64,000 nt of DNA from [Zimmermannella] faecalis ATCC 13722 (lineage in GTDB: Bacteria; Actinomycetota; Actinomycetes; Actinomycetales; Microbacteriaceae): the NCBI RefSeq assembly GCF_000381765.1, contig NZ_KB907081.1, positions 1-64,000 of the forward strand. Direction: 5' to 3'. Positions 22,642 through 30,893 of this stretch are shown piece after piece. Under the pieces are notes generated by a model, which was given only the letters and a program-made list of their open reading frames with translations, made no database searches and was not told the DNA's origin. Positions within the stretch are counted from its first letter, which is position 1. Every line of letters starts with the position of its first letter. The position numbers and the translations under genes were made by a program.

Positions 22642-24366
22642 ATGAGCGATGCCGCAATCCCCGTGTCCGAGTTCAATGCCAATCGCGTGTGGACGAAGAA
22701 CTACGCCCCAGGCGTTCCCCGCGATATCGAGCCCGTGACGACGTCGCTCTACGACGAGCTCGCCGACCGCGCCGAGCACTTCGGCGACCACGTCGCCCTC
22801 GAGTTCTTCGGCGCCGAAACGACGTACGCGCAGCTGCACGACCACGTCACCCGCTTCGCGAACGGCCTGCGCAGGCTCGGAGTGAAGAGCGGCGACCGGG
22901 TCGCGATCGTGCTGCCGAACTGCCCGCAGCACGTCATCGCGTACTACGGCGTGCTCCGCCTCGGCGCCACGGTCGTCGAGCACAACCCGCTCTACACCCG
23001 CAACGAGCTGCGCACGCAGTACCAAGACCACGGGGCGGTGTTCACGATCGCGTGGGACAAGCTCGCCCCCGTCGTGCAGTCGCTCGCCGGCGAGGTCGAG
23101 GTGCGGCGCGTCATCTCGGTGAACATGACGAAGATGATGCCGCGCAAGCTGCAGCTGCTCATGAAGCTCCCCGTGAAGAAGGCGCGCGAGTCGCGCGAAA
23201 AGCTCACGGCAAAGGCGCCCGGCACGGTGCCGTTCGAGAAGGTGCTCCACCAGGTGCCGATCGGCGACGAGGTGCCGAAGCCCGACGCATCCGACATCGC
23301 GATGCTCGCCTACACCTCGGGCACGACCGGCACGCCGAAGGGTGCGATGCTGTCGCACTCGAACCTGCTCTCGAACGGCCGGCAGGGCAAGGCGTGGATG
23401 CCCGAGTTCACGATGGGCGAGGAGACGATCTACGCGTTCCTGCCGATGTTCCACTCGTTCGGCAACCTGCTCGGCACGATCTACGGCGTCGTCACGGCGT
23501 CGCGCGTCACGCTGTTCCCCACCTTCGACCCCGAGCTCATCATCGACGCGTCGAAGGTGCACCCCGCGACGTTCTACCCCGGCGTGCCGCCGATGTTCGA
23601 CCGGCTCGCGCGCATCGCGAAGCAGGGCAAGCTCGATCTGTCGGGCGTGCGCTACGCGATGAGCGGCGCGATGACCCTCACCGATCCCGTCGTGGAGCGC
23701 TGGGAGGCGGTCGCGGGCGGCGGCCTCAACGAGGGCTACGGGCTCACCGAGGCCTCCCCCATCGTGTTCTCGAACCCATTCGGGCCGACCCGCAAGATCG
23801 GCACGATCGGCCTGCCGCACGCGTCGACGACCATCAAGGTCGTCGATCCCGACGACCCCGAGCGCGAGGTGCCGCTCGGCGAGGTTGGCGAATTGCTCGT
23901 GCACGGGCCGCAGGTGTTCCAGGGGTACTGGAACAACCCCGAGGAGACCGACAAGGTGCTGCTGCCCGGCCGCTGGCTGCGCACGGGCGACCTCGTGACG
24001 CAGGATGCCGACGGGTTCATCACGGTCGTTGACCGGGCGAAGGAGCTCATCATCACGGGCGGCTACAACGTCGCCCCCACCGAGGTCGAGCAGGTGCTCG
24101 TGAAGGTGCCGGGCATCGCCGAGGCGGCGGTCGTCGGCATCACGCGCGGCTCGTCTGGCGCCGAGTCGGTGACCGCCGCGATCGTGCTCGAGGAGGGCGC
24201 GACGTTCGACGAGAAGGCGACCCGCGCCTTCGCGCACGAGCAGCTCGCCGACTACAAGGTGCCACGCAGCTACGTCGTCGTCGATGAGCTGCCGAAGTCG
24301 CTGCTCGGCAAGGTGCTGCGCAAGCAGGTGCGCGAGCAGCTCGGCGGGGCGAAGGCAGGCAAGTGA
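22642..24366 (+). CDS. fadD: Long-chain fatty-acid-CoA ligase
   Basis: 574-residue ANL-superfamily enzyme that adenylates a fatty acid and transfers it to CoA. Motifs: MLAYTSGTTGTPKGAM near residue 225 (P-loop), GYGLTEASP near 370, GRWLRTGD near 445 and VDRAKELIITGGYNV near 462. The C-terminal catalytic Lys region LPKSLLGKVLRK is intact. The starting sequence NRVWTKNYAPGVPRDI is typical of actinobacterial FadD proteins. Its TGA overlaps the GTG start of the lacI-type gene, so the regulator is co-transcribed with fadD. Confidence 0.93.
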   Translation: MSDAAIPVSEFNANRVWTKNYAPGVPRDIEPVTTSLYDELADRAEHFGDHVALEFFGAETTYAQLHDHVTRFANGLRRLGVKSGDRVAIVLPNCPQHVIAYYGVLRLGATVVEHNPLYTRNELRTQYQDHGAVFTIAWDKLAPVVQSLAGEVEVRRVISVNMTKMMPRKLQLLMKLPVKKARESREKLTAKAPGTVPFEKVLHQVPIGDEVPKPDASDIAMLAYTSGTTGTPKGAMLSHSNLLSNGRQGKAWMPEFTMGEETIYAFLPMFHSFGNLLGTIYGVVTASRVTLFPTFDPELIIDASKVHPATFYPGVPPMFDRLARIAKQGKLDLSGVRYAMSGAMTLTDPVVERWEAVAGGGLNEGYGLTEASPIVFSNPFGPTRKIGTIGLPHASTTIKVVDPDDPEREVPLGEVGELLVHGPQVFQGYWNNPEETDKVLLPGRWLRTGDLVTQDADGFITVVDRAKELIITGGYNVAPTEVEQVLVKVPGIAEAAVVGITRGSSGAESVTAAIVLEEGATFDEKATRAFAHEQLADYKVPRSYVVVDELPKSLLGKVLRKQVREQLGGAKAGK

Positions 24367-25337
24367 GCCGACCGACCCTGCGCGACGTCGCGACGCGGGC
24401 GGGCGTGTCGACGGCCGCGGCGTCGCTCGCGCTGCGCGACCTCGCGGGCGTCTCGGCGTCAACGCGCGAGTCGGTGCTCGAGGCCGCGGCCGAGCTCGGC
24501 TACGTCGTCAACGTCGCCGCCCGCAACCTGCGCCGGCAGCGCACGGGCACCATCGGCATCTACCTTCCGCCGGGTGTGACGCTGCAGTGGTACTACGCCG
24601 ACGTCGCCCTCGGCGTCACCGACGCGGCCGGCGCGCGCGGAGTCGCGGCGCTGATTCTCCCCCAGTCGGGCGACCCGCGAGCGTTCGTGCCGTACACCGA
24701 CGGCATCGTCACGATCGATGTGAGCCGCGAAGACGCGACGGCACGCGCGCTGCTCGAGTCGGGGGTGCCGATCGTGACTGGTGAGGCGGTTCCCGAGGAG
24801 CTTCCGCGACCGACCGGAGTCGTGTTCGTCGATCACTACGCACGCGCCCGCGAGGTGCTTGCGCACCTCGTGGGGCGCGGTGCGGCGCGCATCGGCGTGC
24901 TGCTGCCACCCGACGACACCGTGTGGGGTGCCGAGGTCGCGCGAGCCGTGCGCGAGTTTGGCGGGGCCGAGACGCAGTCGGTCAGCGTCGCGTTCTCGCC
25001 GACGAGCGACGAGATTCGCGCGGCGTGTGCGCGCCTCGTCGACGTCGACGCGATCATCGCGATCCCCGACGGCACGGCGACGAGCGTCGCCGGGTTCCTG
25101 CGCGCGCACGACCACGAGATTGGCAGCGACGTGCTGCTCGCCTCGTACACCGACACGCTCGCCGACCGGCTGCTCGACCCGCCCGTGACGGCGCTCGATC
25201 TGCGCCCGCGGGAGCTCGGGGCACGCCTCGCGACGCACCTGCTCGATGTGCTCGACGGCTCGGCCGCGAACCCGCACGAGGAGTTTGACGTGGAGTGGCA
25301 TTTCCGGGCCTCGACGCGGGGGAGGTTAATCGATTAA
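24363..25337 (+). CDS. LacI-family transcriptional regulator
   Basis: 324 residues. The N-terminal LacI HTH (LRDVATRAGVSTAAASLALR) is followed by a hinge, LGYVVNVAARNLRRQRTGTI. A periplasmic-binding-protein-like effector domain follows. The start GTG 24363 overlaps the fadD stop (GTGA). The last codons (Leu-Ile-Asp-stop) are written within the palindrome TTAATCGATTAA, so gene end and operator coincide. LacI proteins typically bind palindromes with a central CG, which this has. I infer it controls agmatine deiminase downstream and the amidase at 42231. The effector is unknown; the family mostly senses sugars, so a nitrogenous ligand would be unusual. Confidence 0.9.
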   Translation: MSRPTLRDVATRAGVSTAAASLALRDLAGVSASTRESVLEAAAELGYVVNVAARNLRRQRTGTIGIYLPPGVTLQWYYADVALGVTDAAGARGVAALILPQSGDPRAFVPYTDGIVTIDVSREDATARALLESGVPIVTGEAVPEELPRPTGVVFVDHYARAREVLAHLVGRGAARIGVLLPPDDTVWGAEVARAVREFGGAETQSVSVAFSPTSDEIRAACARLVDVDAIIAIPDGTATSVAGFLRAHDHEIGSDVLLASYTDTLADRLLDPPVTALDLRPRELGARLATHLLDVLDGSAANPHEEFDVEWHFRASTRGRLID

Positions 25338-25340
25338 GCT
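25326..25340 (+). promoter_or_regulatory. LacI-type operator overlapping the agmatine deiminase promoter
   Basis: Perfect 12-bp palindrome TTAATCGATTAA at 25326-25337, continuing GCT so that TAAGCT (25335-25340) can serve as -10. The start ATG 25367 follows 26 nt later with GAGAGGAG between. The identical 15 bp recur at 42169-42183. Confidence 0.75.
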
Positions 25341-25366
25341 GCCGGGAGTTGAGAGGAGTCGCAACA

Positions 25367-26395
25367 ATGAAGATGCCCCCTGAGTGGACCCGTCACGACC
25401 GCACCTGGATGGCCTGGCCGGGCCCTGGCTATCTCTTCGGCACGTCGGAGGCCGACGCCGACGAGGCCCGCGCGACCTGGGCGGCTGTCGCCAACGCGAC
25501 CGTCGACTTCGAGCCCGTCACGATTCTCGTGCCCACGAGCGAACTCGCGCATGCGAAGCGCGCCCTGTCTGGCCGCGTCGAGATCGTCGAGGCCGAGCTC
25601 AACGACGCGTGGATGCGCGACATCGGCCCGACCTTCGCGTTCGACGGCGACGAGCTTGTCGCGATCAACTGGGTGTTCAACGGTTGGGGCGCCCAGGAGT
25701 GGGCGACGTGGGACAAGGATGCGCGCATCGGGCGTCGCGTCGCCGAGCTCGCCGGTGTGCGCGTCGTCGACTCACCGCTCGTGAACGAGGGCGGCGGAAT
25801 CCACGTCAACGGCGAGGGCCAGGTGCTCGCGACCCGCACGGTGCAGCTCGACCAGGGCCGCAACCCGGGCTGGTCGCCCGAGCGGGTCGAGGCCGAGTTC
25901 GCCGAGAAGCTCGGCGCCGAGCAGACCATCTGGCTCCCGCGCGGCCTCACCCGCGACTCCGAGGAGTTTGGCACCCGCGGCCACGTCGACATCGTCGCCT
26001 CGTACACGCCTGACGGCCGCGTGCTCGTGCACGAGCAGCGCGACCCGGCGCATCCCGACTTCGAGGTCTCGAAGGAGATCATCGCCTCGCTCCCGCGGTC
26101 GTTCGAGGCGGCGGGCACGCCCCGCGAGATCCTGCGCGTGCCCGCGCCGAAGGAACTCCGCGACGCCGAGGGCTGGGTCGACTACAGCTACATCAACCAC
26201 CTCGTCGCGAACGACGCGGTCATCGCGTGCGGCTTCGCCGACCCGAACGATGCCGAGGCGTTCGAGGTGCTCGCCGACGCGTATCCGGGCCGGGAGATCG
26301 TCGCCATCGACGCCCGCCCGATTTTCGCGCGCGGCGGCGGCATCCACTGCATTACGCAGCAGCAGCCCGCGCTCGTGACCGAGGCCGCTCGCTAA
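25367..26395 (+). CDS. aguA: Agmatine deiminase family protein
   Basis: 342 residues of the peptidyl-arginine-deiminase-like family, which hydrolyses agmatine to N-carbamoylputrescine and ammonia. WTRHDRTWMAWPGP near the start, VNEGGGIHVNGEGQVLATRT, and GTRGHVDIVAS with a catalytic His are seen. The nucleophile is C328 in ARGGGIHCITQQ. ATG 25367 is set by GAGAGGAG and the family N-terminus. It lies 29 bp after the lacI-type gene with the operator between. No N-carbamoylputrescine amidohydrolase gene of the nitrilase type is nearby. Related deiminases exist, so agmatine as substrate is likely rather than proven. Confidence 0.88.
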   Translation: MKMPPEWTRHDRTWMAWPGPGYLFGTSEADADEARATWAAVANATVDFEPVTILVPTSELAHAKRALSGRVEIVEAELNDAWMRDIGPTFAFDGDELVAINWVFNGWGAQEWATWDKDARIGRRVAELAGVRVVDSPLVNEGGGIHVNGEGQVLATRTVQLDQGRNPGWSPERVEAEFAEKLGAEQTIWLPRGLTRDSEEFGTRGHVDIVASYTPDGRVLVHEQRDPAHPDFEVSKEIIASLPRSFEAAGTPREILRVPAPKELRDAEGWVDYSYINHLVANDAVIACGFADPNDAEAFEVLADAYPGREIVAIDARPIFARGGGIHCITQQQPALVTEAAR

Positions 26396-26398
26396 GCT
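26393..26398 (+). promoter_or_regulatory. Leaderless -10 of the thioesterase gene
   Basis: TAAGCT ends 7 nt before GTG 26406 and overlaps the aguA stop codon TAA, giving tesB a promoter of its own. Confidence 0.45.
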
Positions 26399-26405
26399 GG
26401 GCGGT

Positions 26406-27383
26406 GTGACCGAGAGCCAATCCCCCGACGCCGCGCCGCGGCAGCTGCACTCCGAATCGCCGGCCGCCCGGCTGCTCGCCGAGGAGGCGCCCGAGCTCAC
26501 CGAGCTCGAGCAGCTGCCGCCGCTCGACGCGTTTCTCGCGACGCTCGACCTCGACGAGACCGGCGCGCGCACCACACAGGACATCTTCACCGGCAAGAGC
26601 CAGTGGATGCCCCACGGCCGCGTGTTCGGCGGGCAGGTCGCGGCGCAGTCGATCGTCGCGGCCTCGCGCACGCTGCCCGACGACCGGCAACTGCACTCGA
26701 TGCGCGGCAACTTCCTGCGCCCGGGCGACATTCGCGAGCCCATCACGTTCTCGGTCGAGCGCAGCCACGACGGCAACTCGTTCTCGACGCGGCTCGTGCA
26801 GGCCTACCAGCACGGCAAGCCGATCTGGTCAATGATCGCGAGCTTCCAGGTGGAGTCCGACGGGCTCGACCACTCGGCCGAGATGCCCGCGGGCATTCCT
26901 CAGCCCGACGAGCTCACGAACGCGGCCGCGCAGGTGGCCGTGGCCGGCGAGTCGCTCGCGAACTACTGGGTGCACCGCCGCCCGTTCGAGCTGCGCTACG
27001 TCGACCCGCCGGCGTTCTTGCGCCCGACGCCGGGCCGGCGCGCCGAGGCCGCCGTCTGGCTGCGCGCGACGGGCCCGCTCCCCGACGATCCGCTCGTGCA
27101 CCGCGCGGCGCTCGCCTACGTGAGCGACTACGTGATTCTCGACCCCGTGCTGCGCCGGCACGGCCTCGCATGGGTCGACGGTCGGCTCCGGGTCGCCAGC
27201 CTCGACCACAGCGCGTGGTGGCATCGCCCCGCGCGCGCCGACGACTGGCTGCTGCTCGTGCTCGCGTCGAACAACGCCCACGGCGGGCGCTCGCTCACGC
27301 AGGGCGAGTTCTACACGCGCGACGGCGAGCTCGTTGCGACCGTGGCGCAGGAGGCGATGATTCGGCTCAAGGGCGAGGCGTAG
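26406..27383 (+). CDS. tesB: Acyl-CoA thioesterase II
   Basis: 325-residue double-hotdog protein, the usual TesB size, hydrolysing acyl-CoA to free acid and CoA. The first hotdog has GRVFGGQVAAQSIVAASRTL and LHSMRGNFLRPGD. The second has LAYVSDYVILDPVLRRHGLA and the active-site segment SLDHSAWWHRP, followed by NNAHGGRSLTQGEFYTRDGE. Near fadD it could balance acyl-CoA pools. Its 3' end overlaps the convergent MFS gene by 17 nt. Confidence 0.92.
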   Translation: MTESQSPDAAPRQLHSESPAARLLAEEAPELTELEQLPPLDAFLATLDLDETGARTTQDIFTGKSQWMPHGRVFGGQVAAQSIVAASRTLPDDRQLHSMRGNFLRPGDIREPITFSVERSHDGNSFSTRLVQAYQHGKPIWSMIASFQVESDGLDHSAEMPAGIPQPDELTNAAAQVAVAGESLANYWVHRRPFELRYVDPPAFLRPTPGRRAEAAVWLRATGPLPDDPLVHRAALAYVSDYVILDPVLRRHGLAWVDGRLRVASLDHSAWWHRPARADDWLLLVLASNNAHGGRSLTQGEFYTRDGELVATVAQEAMIRLKGEA

Positions 27384-28839
27384 GCACGGCCCGGTCGGTG
27401 AACGCCGTCTTCGGCACGAACAGCAGCAGCACCGCCGCGATGAGCCCCGTGACGCCGCAGACGCTCCACACCGTGAAGTAGCCCGCGAGTGTGCCCGCGG
27501 TCGCCTCGGCCGTCGCCGCAACGCCCGACGCACCCTGCATGAGCGCGATGCCGAAGATCGCCGACGCGATTGCGCCGCCGACGGTCTTCACCGAGTTCGT
27601 GAGGCCCGTCGCGACGCCCGTCTGCGTCGGCGGCGCGGCGGCCGCGGCAGCTGCCGGCAGGGCGGCGACGAGCGCGCCCGAGCCGACGCCGGCGACCACC
27701 ATGTTGCTCACGACCTGCGCGTACGTGTCGTGGAGCGGCAGGAACAGCAGATACCCGACGCCCACGAGCGTGGCCGCCGCGACGAGCGTGAGGCGCGGCG
27801 TGATCCAACGCGACACCCGCGAATAGAGCAGCGCGCCCACAATCATCGCGATGAGGTACAGCCCGATGATCAGCGAGGTGCGGAAGCCCGTCGTGCCGAG
27901 CCCGTAGCCGTACAGCTCGGGGTCGGTGCGCGCGAACGTCGACAGCGGCGCCTGCGCGCCGAGCACGCTCACGCCGAACAGGCCCGCGGTGAGAAACACG
28001 GGCGCGAGTGCGGGCGAGCGGAACATCCGCACGTCGATGAGCGGGTCGGGGTGGCGCAGTTCGTACCGGGCAAAGGGCACGAGCAGCAGCAGGCCCACCG
28101 CCACGACGCCCCAGGCGACCGGGCTCGCGACGCCGCCGAGCCGCAGCAGGCTCAGCCCGCCCGTGAACGCGATGAGGGCGAGCGACACGAGCACGAGCCC
28201 CACGAGGTCGAGCTTGCCGCCCGTGAGCAGGTCGGACTCGCGCACGCCAAACCGGATCACGAAGAAGCACGCGACGACGAGCAGCGCCGGCACGAGCAGC
28301 ACGATCGACAGCGGCAGCGTGTCGACGAGCTGGCCGCCAAGCAGGGCGCCCGCGATGGCGCCAGCTTCGAGTGTCGCGACGAGGATGCCGGCGGCGCGGG
28401 CGGTGAGCAGCGAGGCGTCGTCGCGGCCGCGGGTGCGCGACCAGATAATCGCGACCTCGAGCGGCAGCCACACGACGTAGAAGCCCTGCAGCGCCCACGC
28501 GACGAGAAACACCCCGAACGAGCCGGCGAACGGGAGCGCGAGCGACGCGAGTGCCGTGATCGCGGTCGACCACAGCAGCATCCGTTTGTGCCCAAACATG
28601 TCGCCGAGCTTCGCGAACGCCGGCACGACGAGCGCGCTGAGCATGAGCTGCGACCCCTCGAGCCAGTTGACGTCGGCGTCGTGTACGTCGAGGTGCCGCG
28701 CAATGTCGGTGAGCATCGGCGTGTAGTACCCCTGCAGCACCCCGCTCGTGAACTCGACGAACGCGAGCAGCCCGACGACGCCCGCGAGCGGGCCGAGGGA
28801 TGCGCGTGGTTTTGCAGCACCCCGCGGTCGGCGGCTCAT
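27367..28839 (-). CDS. MFS transporter, DHA2-like
   Basis: 490-residue major facilitator with about 14 predicted hydrophobic helices, the DHA2-type layout of proton-driven drug exporters. The conserved loop after helix 2 reads KLGDMFGHKRMLLW, and the N-terminal helix FVEFTSGVLQGYYTPMLTDI begins after a basic tail. The substrate is unknown. Its ATG overlaps the TGA of the upstream M20 peptidase gene by 4 nt, so the two are co-expressed, which could mean export of a peptidase product, but this is only inference. Confidence 0.88.
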   Translation of the reverse strand: MSRRPRGAAKPRASLGPLAGVVGLLAFVEFTSGVLQGYYTPMLTDIARHLDVHDADVNWLEGSQLMLSALVVPAFAKLGDMFGHKRMLLWSTAITALASLALPFAGSFGVFLVAWALQGFYVVWLPLEVAIIWSRTRGRDDASLLTARAAGILVATLEAGAIAGALLGGQLVDTLPLSIVLLVPALLVVACFFVIRFGVRESDLLTGGKLDLVGLVLVSLALIAFTGGLSLLRLGGVASPVAWGVVAVGLLLLVPFARYELRHPDPLIDVRMFRSPALAPVFLTAGLFGVSVLGAQAPLSTFARTDPELYGYGLGTTGFRTSLIIGLYLIAMIVGALLYSRVSRWITPRLTLVAAATLVGVGYLLFLPLHDTYAQVVSNMVVAGVGSGALVAALPAAAAAAAPPTQTGVATGLTNSVKTVGGAIASAIFGIALMQGASGVAATAEATAGTLAGYFTVWSVCGVTGLIAAVLLLFVPKTAFTDRAVPTPRP

Positions 28840-30179
28840 GCCGGAATCCCCTCGATCAGGGTGCGGTGGAATCGCTCGCCGCGCTCGAGCTCGACAACGT
28901 CGACGCGCTCGTCAACGCCGTGGATTGTCGCCCGCTGCTCGGCGTTCATGAGCAGCGGCGCGAAGCGGTACGTCGCGGGGCAGATGCGGTGAAAGTAGCG
29001 TGAGTCGGTTGCCGCCATCGTCACGTACGGCACCGTGACCGCCGTGGGGTGCGACGCCCGAACCGACTCGGCAATGAGCGCAAACTGCGGGCCGTCGCTC
29101 GGCGACTCGGGCGACGCGTCGCTCCCCTCGAGCACCTCGATCGTGATGCTCCGGTCGGCGATTCGGCGCCGCAGTCGCCGCACCGTGCCGCCGACGGTCT
29201 CGCCGAGCGCGAGCCGCAGGTTCACGACGGCGTGGGCCTGCGAGGGCAGCACGTTGTGTGCGGTGCCACCGCCGAGCTCCGTGGGCGCAATCGTCGTGCG
29301 TACGAGCGCGGCCGCCTCGCCGCCGAGCCGCGCGAACACCCGAGCGTTGAGCCAGGGCCAGGCCGCGAGTATCCGGTACAGCGGTCGCCCGAAGCCGGAG
29401 CTGCGGGCCGAGAACAACCCGAGCATCCGCGTGATCGCCTCGGGCACCCGGGCGGGATACGTCGTGGGCTTCAGCCGTGCGACGGCGCGCGAGACGCGGC
29501 CGACGGCGGTGAGCGGCGGCGGGGTCGACGCGTGGCCGCCGTCGCTGCGGGCGCTGAGTCGCAGGCTGACGACGCCCTTCTCGCCGACGCCGACCATCGC
29601 GGCGAGGCCAGTGACGAAGGGCAGCGGCGCGTCGGTGACCGCGCCGCCTTCGTCGAGCACGAGCCAGGGCGTAATGCCGCGCTCCCGGAACACCTCGACG
29701 ATCGCCTCGGCCGCGGCACCGAACGTCTCTTCGTTGCCGCCGAGCGAGAGGTAGACGTCGCGGGCGGGCACGAACCCGTCGGCGAGGAGGTTCTCGACAG
29801 CGTCGAAGAGCACGACGAGCGGGCCCTTGTCGTCGAGCGCGCCGCGACCGTACACGCGGCCGCTCTCGATGCGCCCTTCGAACGGCGGATGCGTCCATGG
29901 GTCGCGCTCGTCAACCGGCACGACGTCGTAGTGCGCCATGAGCACGACCGGGTCGGCGGCCGGGTTCGCGCCCGGCCAGCGGTAGAGCAGCCCGAAGTCG
30001 GTGATGCGCTCGAGCTCGAGCGAGGCGTGGATGCGCGGGTACAGCTCGGAGAGCAGGGCCACGAACGCCTCGAACGGCTCGGGCCCGCGCTCGTCGAGTT
30101 CGGCCGACACGGTCGGCACCTGAATCATGCGCGAGAGGCGTTCGGCAATGCCCGCCCGAGGCGACGCTGACTGGCTCAT
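28836..30179 (-). CDS. M20-family metallopeptidase
   Basis: 447-residue di-zinc amidohydrolase/exopeptidase of the ArgE/DapE/CPG2 type. Metal and catalytic segments: VVLMAHYDVVPVDERDPW, YGRGALDDKGPLVVL, a catalytic Glu in SLGGNEETFGA, and the final His region in TDSRYFHRICPATYRF. A dimerisation domain is inserted in the middle. No signal peptide is visible. ATG 30179 is set by TACGCT 6 nt upstream, in the 17-bp gap after the NUDIX stop. It is the first gene of an operon with the MFS gene. Substrate unknown; carboxypeptidase or aminoacylase are both possible. Confidence 0.88.
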   Translation of the reverse strand: MSQSASPRAGIAERLSRMIQVPTVSAELDERGPEPFEAFVALLSELYPRIHASLELERITDFGLLYRWPGANPAADPVVLMAHYDVVPVDERDPWTHPPFEGRIESGRVYGRGALDDKGPLVVLFDAVENLLADGFVPARDVYLSLGGNEETFGAAAEAIVEVFRERGITPWLVLDEGGAVTDAPLPFVTGLAAMVGVGEKGVVSLRLSARSDGGHASTPPPLTAVGRVSRAVARLKPTTYPARVPEAITRMLGLFSARSSGFGRPLYRILAAWPWLNARVFARLGGEAAALVRTTIAPTELGGGTAHNVLPSQAHAVVNLRLALGETVGGTVRRLRRRIADRSITIEVLEGSDASPESPSDGPQFALIAESVRASHPTAVTVPYVTMAATDSRYFHRICPATYRFAPLLMNAEQRATIHGVDERVDVVELERGERFHRTLIEGIPA

Positions 30180-30185
30180 GTCCAC

Positions 30186-30191
30186 AGCGTA
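30186..30191 (-). promoter_or_regulatory. Leaderless -10 of the M20 peptidase gene
   Basis: TACGCT on the minus strand ends 6 nt before ATG 30179; it sits entirely within the 17-bp space after the NUDIX gene. Confidence 0.45.
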
Positions 30192-30196
30192 GGCGG

Positions 30197-30859
30197 TTAG
30201 CCGCGCAGGTAGCGCCAGGGCTTCGTGGCGGTCTCGAGCCGGTGGCGGGCCTCGCCGACGGCGTCGGGGTCGTCGTAGACCGCGTCGCCCGGCCAGCAGA
30301 TGATGCCGCCGTCGCGCGCCCGGGTGGGAAGCTCCTCGAAGCCACCCGAGCGCAAGTCGGCGAGGGCCTCGGCGACGTCGGCGTACTTCGTGAGCTTGCC
30401 GAGCATGACCCACGTGGGCGCGATCAGCGTGAGGGCGTCGTTCGCGTGCGCGTCGAGCATCCGCTGCGGGCGCACCCATTCGAGGGCCACCGCCTCCGCC
30501 TCGGCAGGCACCGGCGTGCCCGAGAACGTTGGGGCGACGAAGAACCAGGTGCGGAATCGCGGCGTGACATTGTGGGGCGGGCTGAAGATCGCGAGCGGCG
30601 TGAGGCTCGCCGGGTCAACGATGAGTTCGGTCTCTTCGCGCACCTCGCGGGCGGCCGCGACGCGGGCCGCGGCCTCTTCGTCGGCCGGGTCGCCGTCTTC
30701 GGGGTCGACCTTGCCGCCCGGGTACACCCAGGCGCTCGCAAACGAACCGCGCGAGGGGCGCTGCAGCATGAGCACCTCGATGCCCTCGTCACCATCGCGC
30801 AGCAGGAGCACGGTTGCGGCGAGGCGCTCGGTCGTTTCGGGCGAAGCGGGTGTGGTCAT
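30197..30859 (-). CDS. NUDIX hydrolase
   Basis: 220 residues. The Nudix box can be followed from VYPGGKVDPEDGD through AAAREVREETEL, with an acidic insertion (GDPADEEAAARVA) inside it, as in the human NUDT19-like and actinobacterial CoA-pyrophosphatase-like proteins. The C-terminal half carries FRTWFFVAPTF and VRPQRMLDAHA. It hydrolyses a nucleoside-diphosphate-linked compound not determinable here. ATG 30859 is supported by TATGGT 6 nt upstream; longer in-frame extensions have no family character. Divergent from the metallo-beta-lactamase gene. Confidence 0.88.
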   Translation of the reverse strand: MTTPASPETTERLAATVLLLRDGDEGIEVLMLQRPSRGSFASAWVYPGGKVDPEDGDPADEEAAARVAAAREVREETELIVDPASLTPLAIFSPPHNVTPRFRTWFFVAPTFSGTPVPAEAEAVALEWVRPQRMLDAHANDALTLIAPTWVMLGKLTKYADVAEALADLRSGGFEELPTRARDGGIICWPGDAVYDDPDAVGEARHRLETATKPWRYLRG

Positions 30860-30865
30860 CTGTGC

Positions 30866-30887
30866 ACCATATCGCGAGCGATACGCT
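30866..30887. promoter_or_regulatory. Head-to-head leaderless promoters of NUDIX and MBL genes
   Basis: Minus: TATGGT (30866-30871), 6 nt before ATG 30859. Plus: TACGCT (30882-30887), 6 nt before ATG 30894. The -10 elements are 10 bp apart, so each promoter's upstream region overlies the other. Confidence 0.6.
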
Positions 30888-30893
30888 GGCGGT

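Noticed and set aside
22072-24462. 796-codon open frame on the minus strand opposite dinB/fadD
   Set aside because: Shadow frame; its C-terminal part merely reads dinB codons out of frame.
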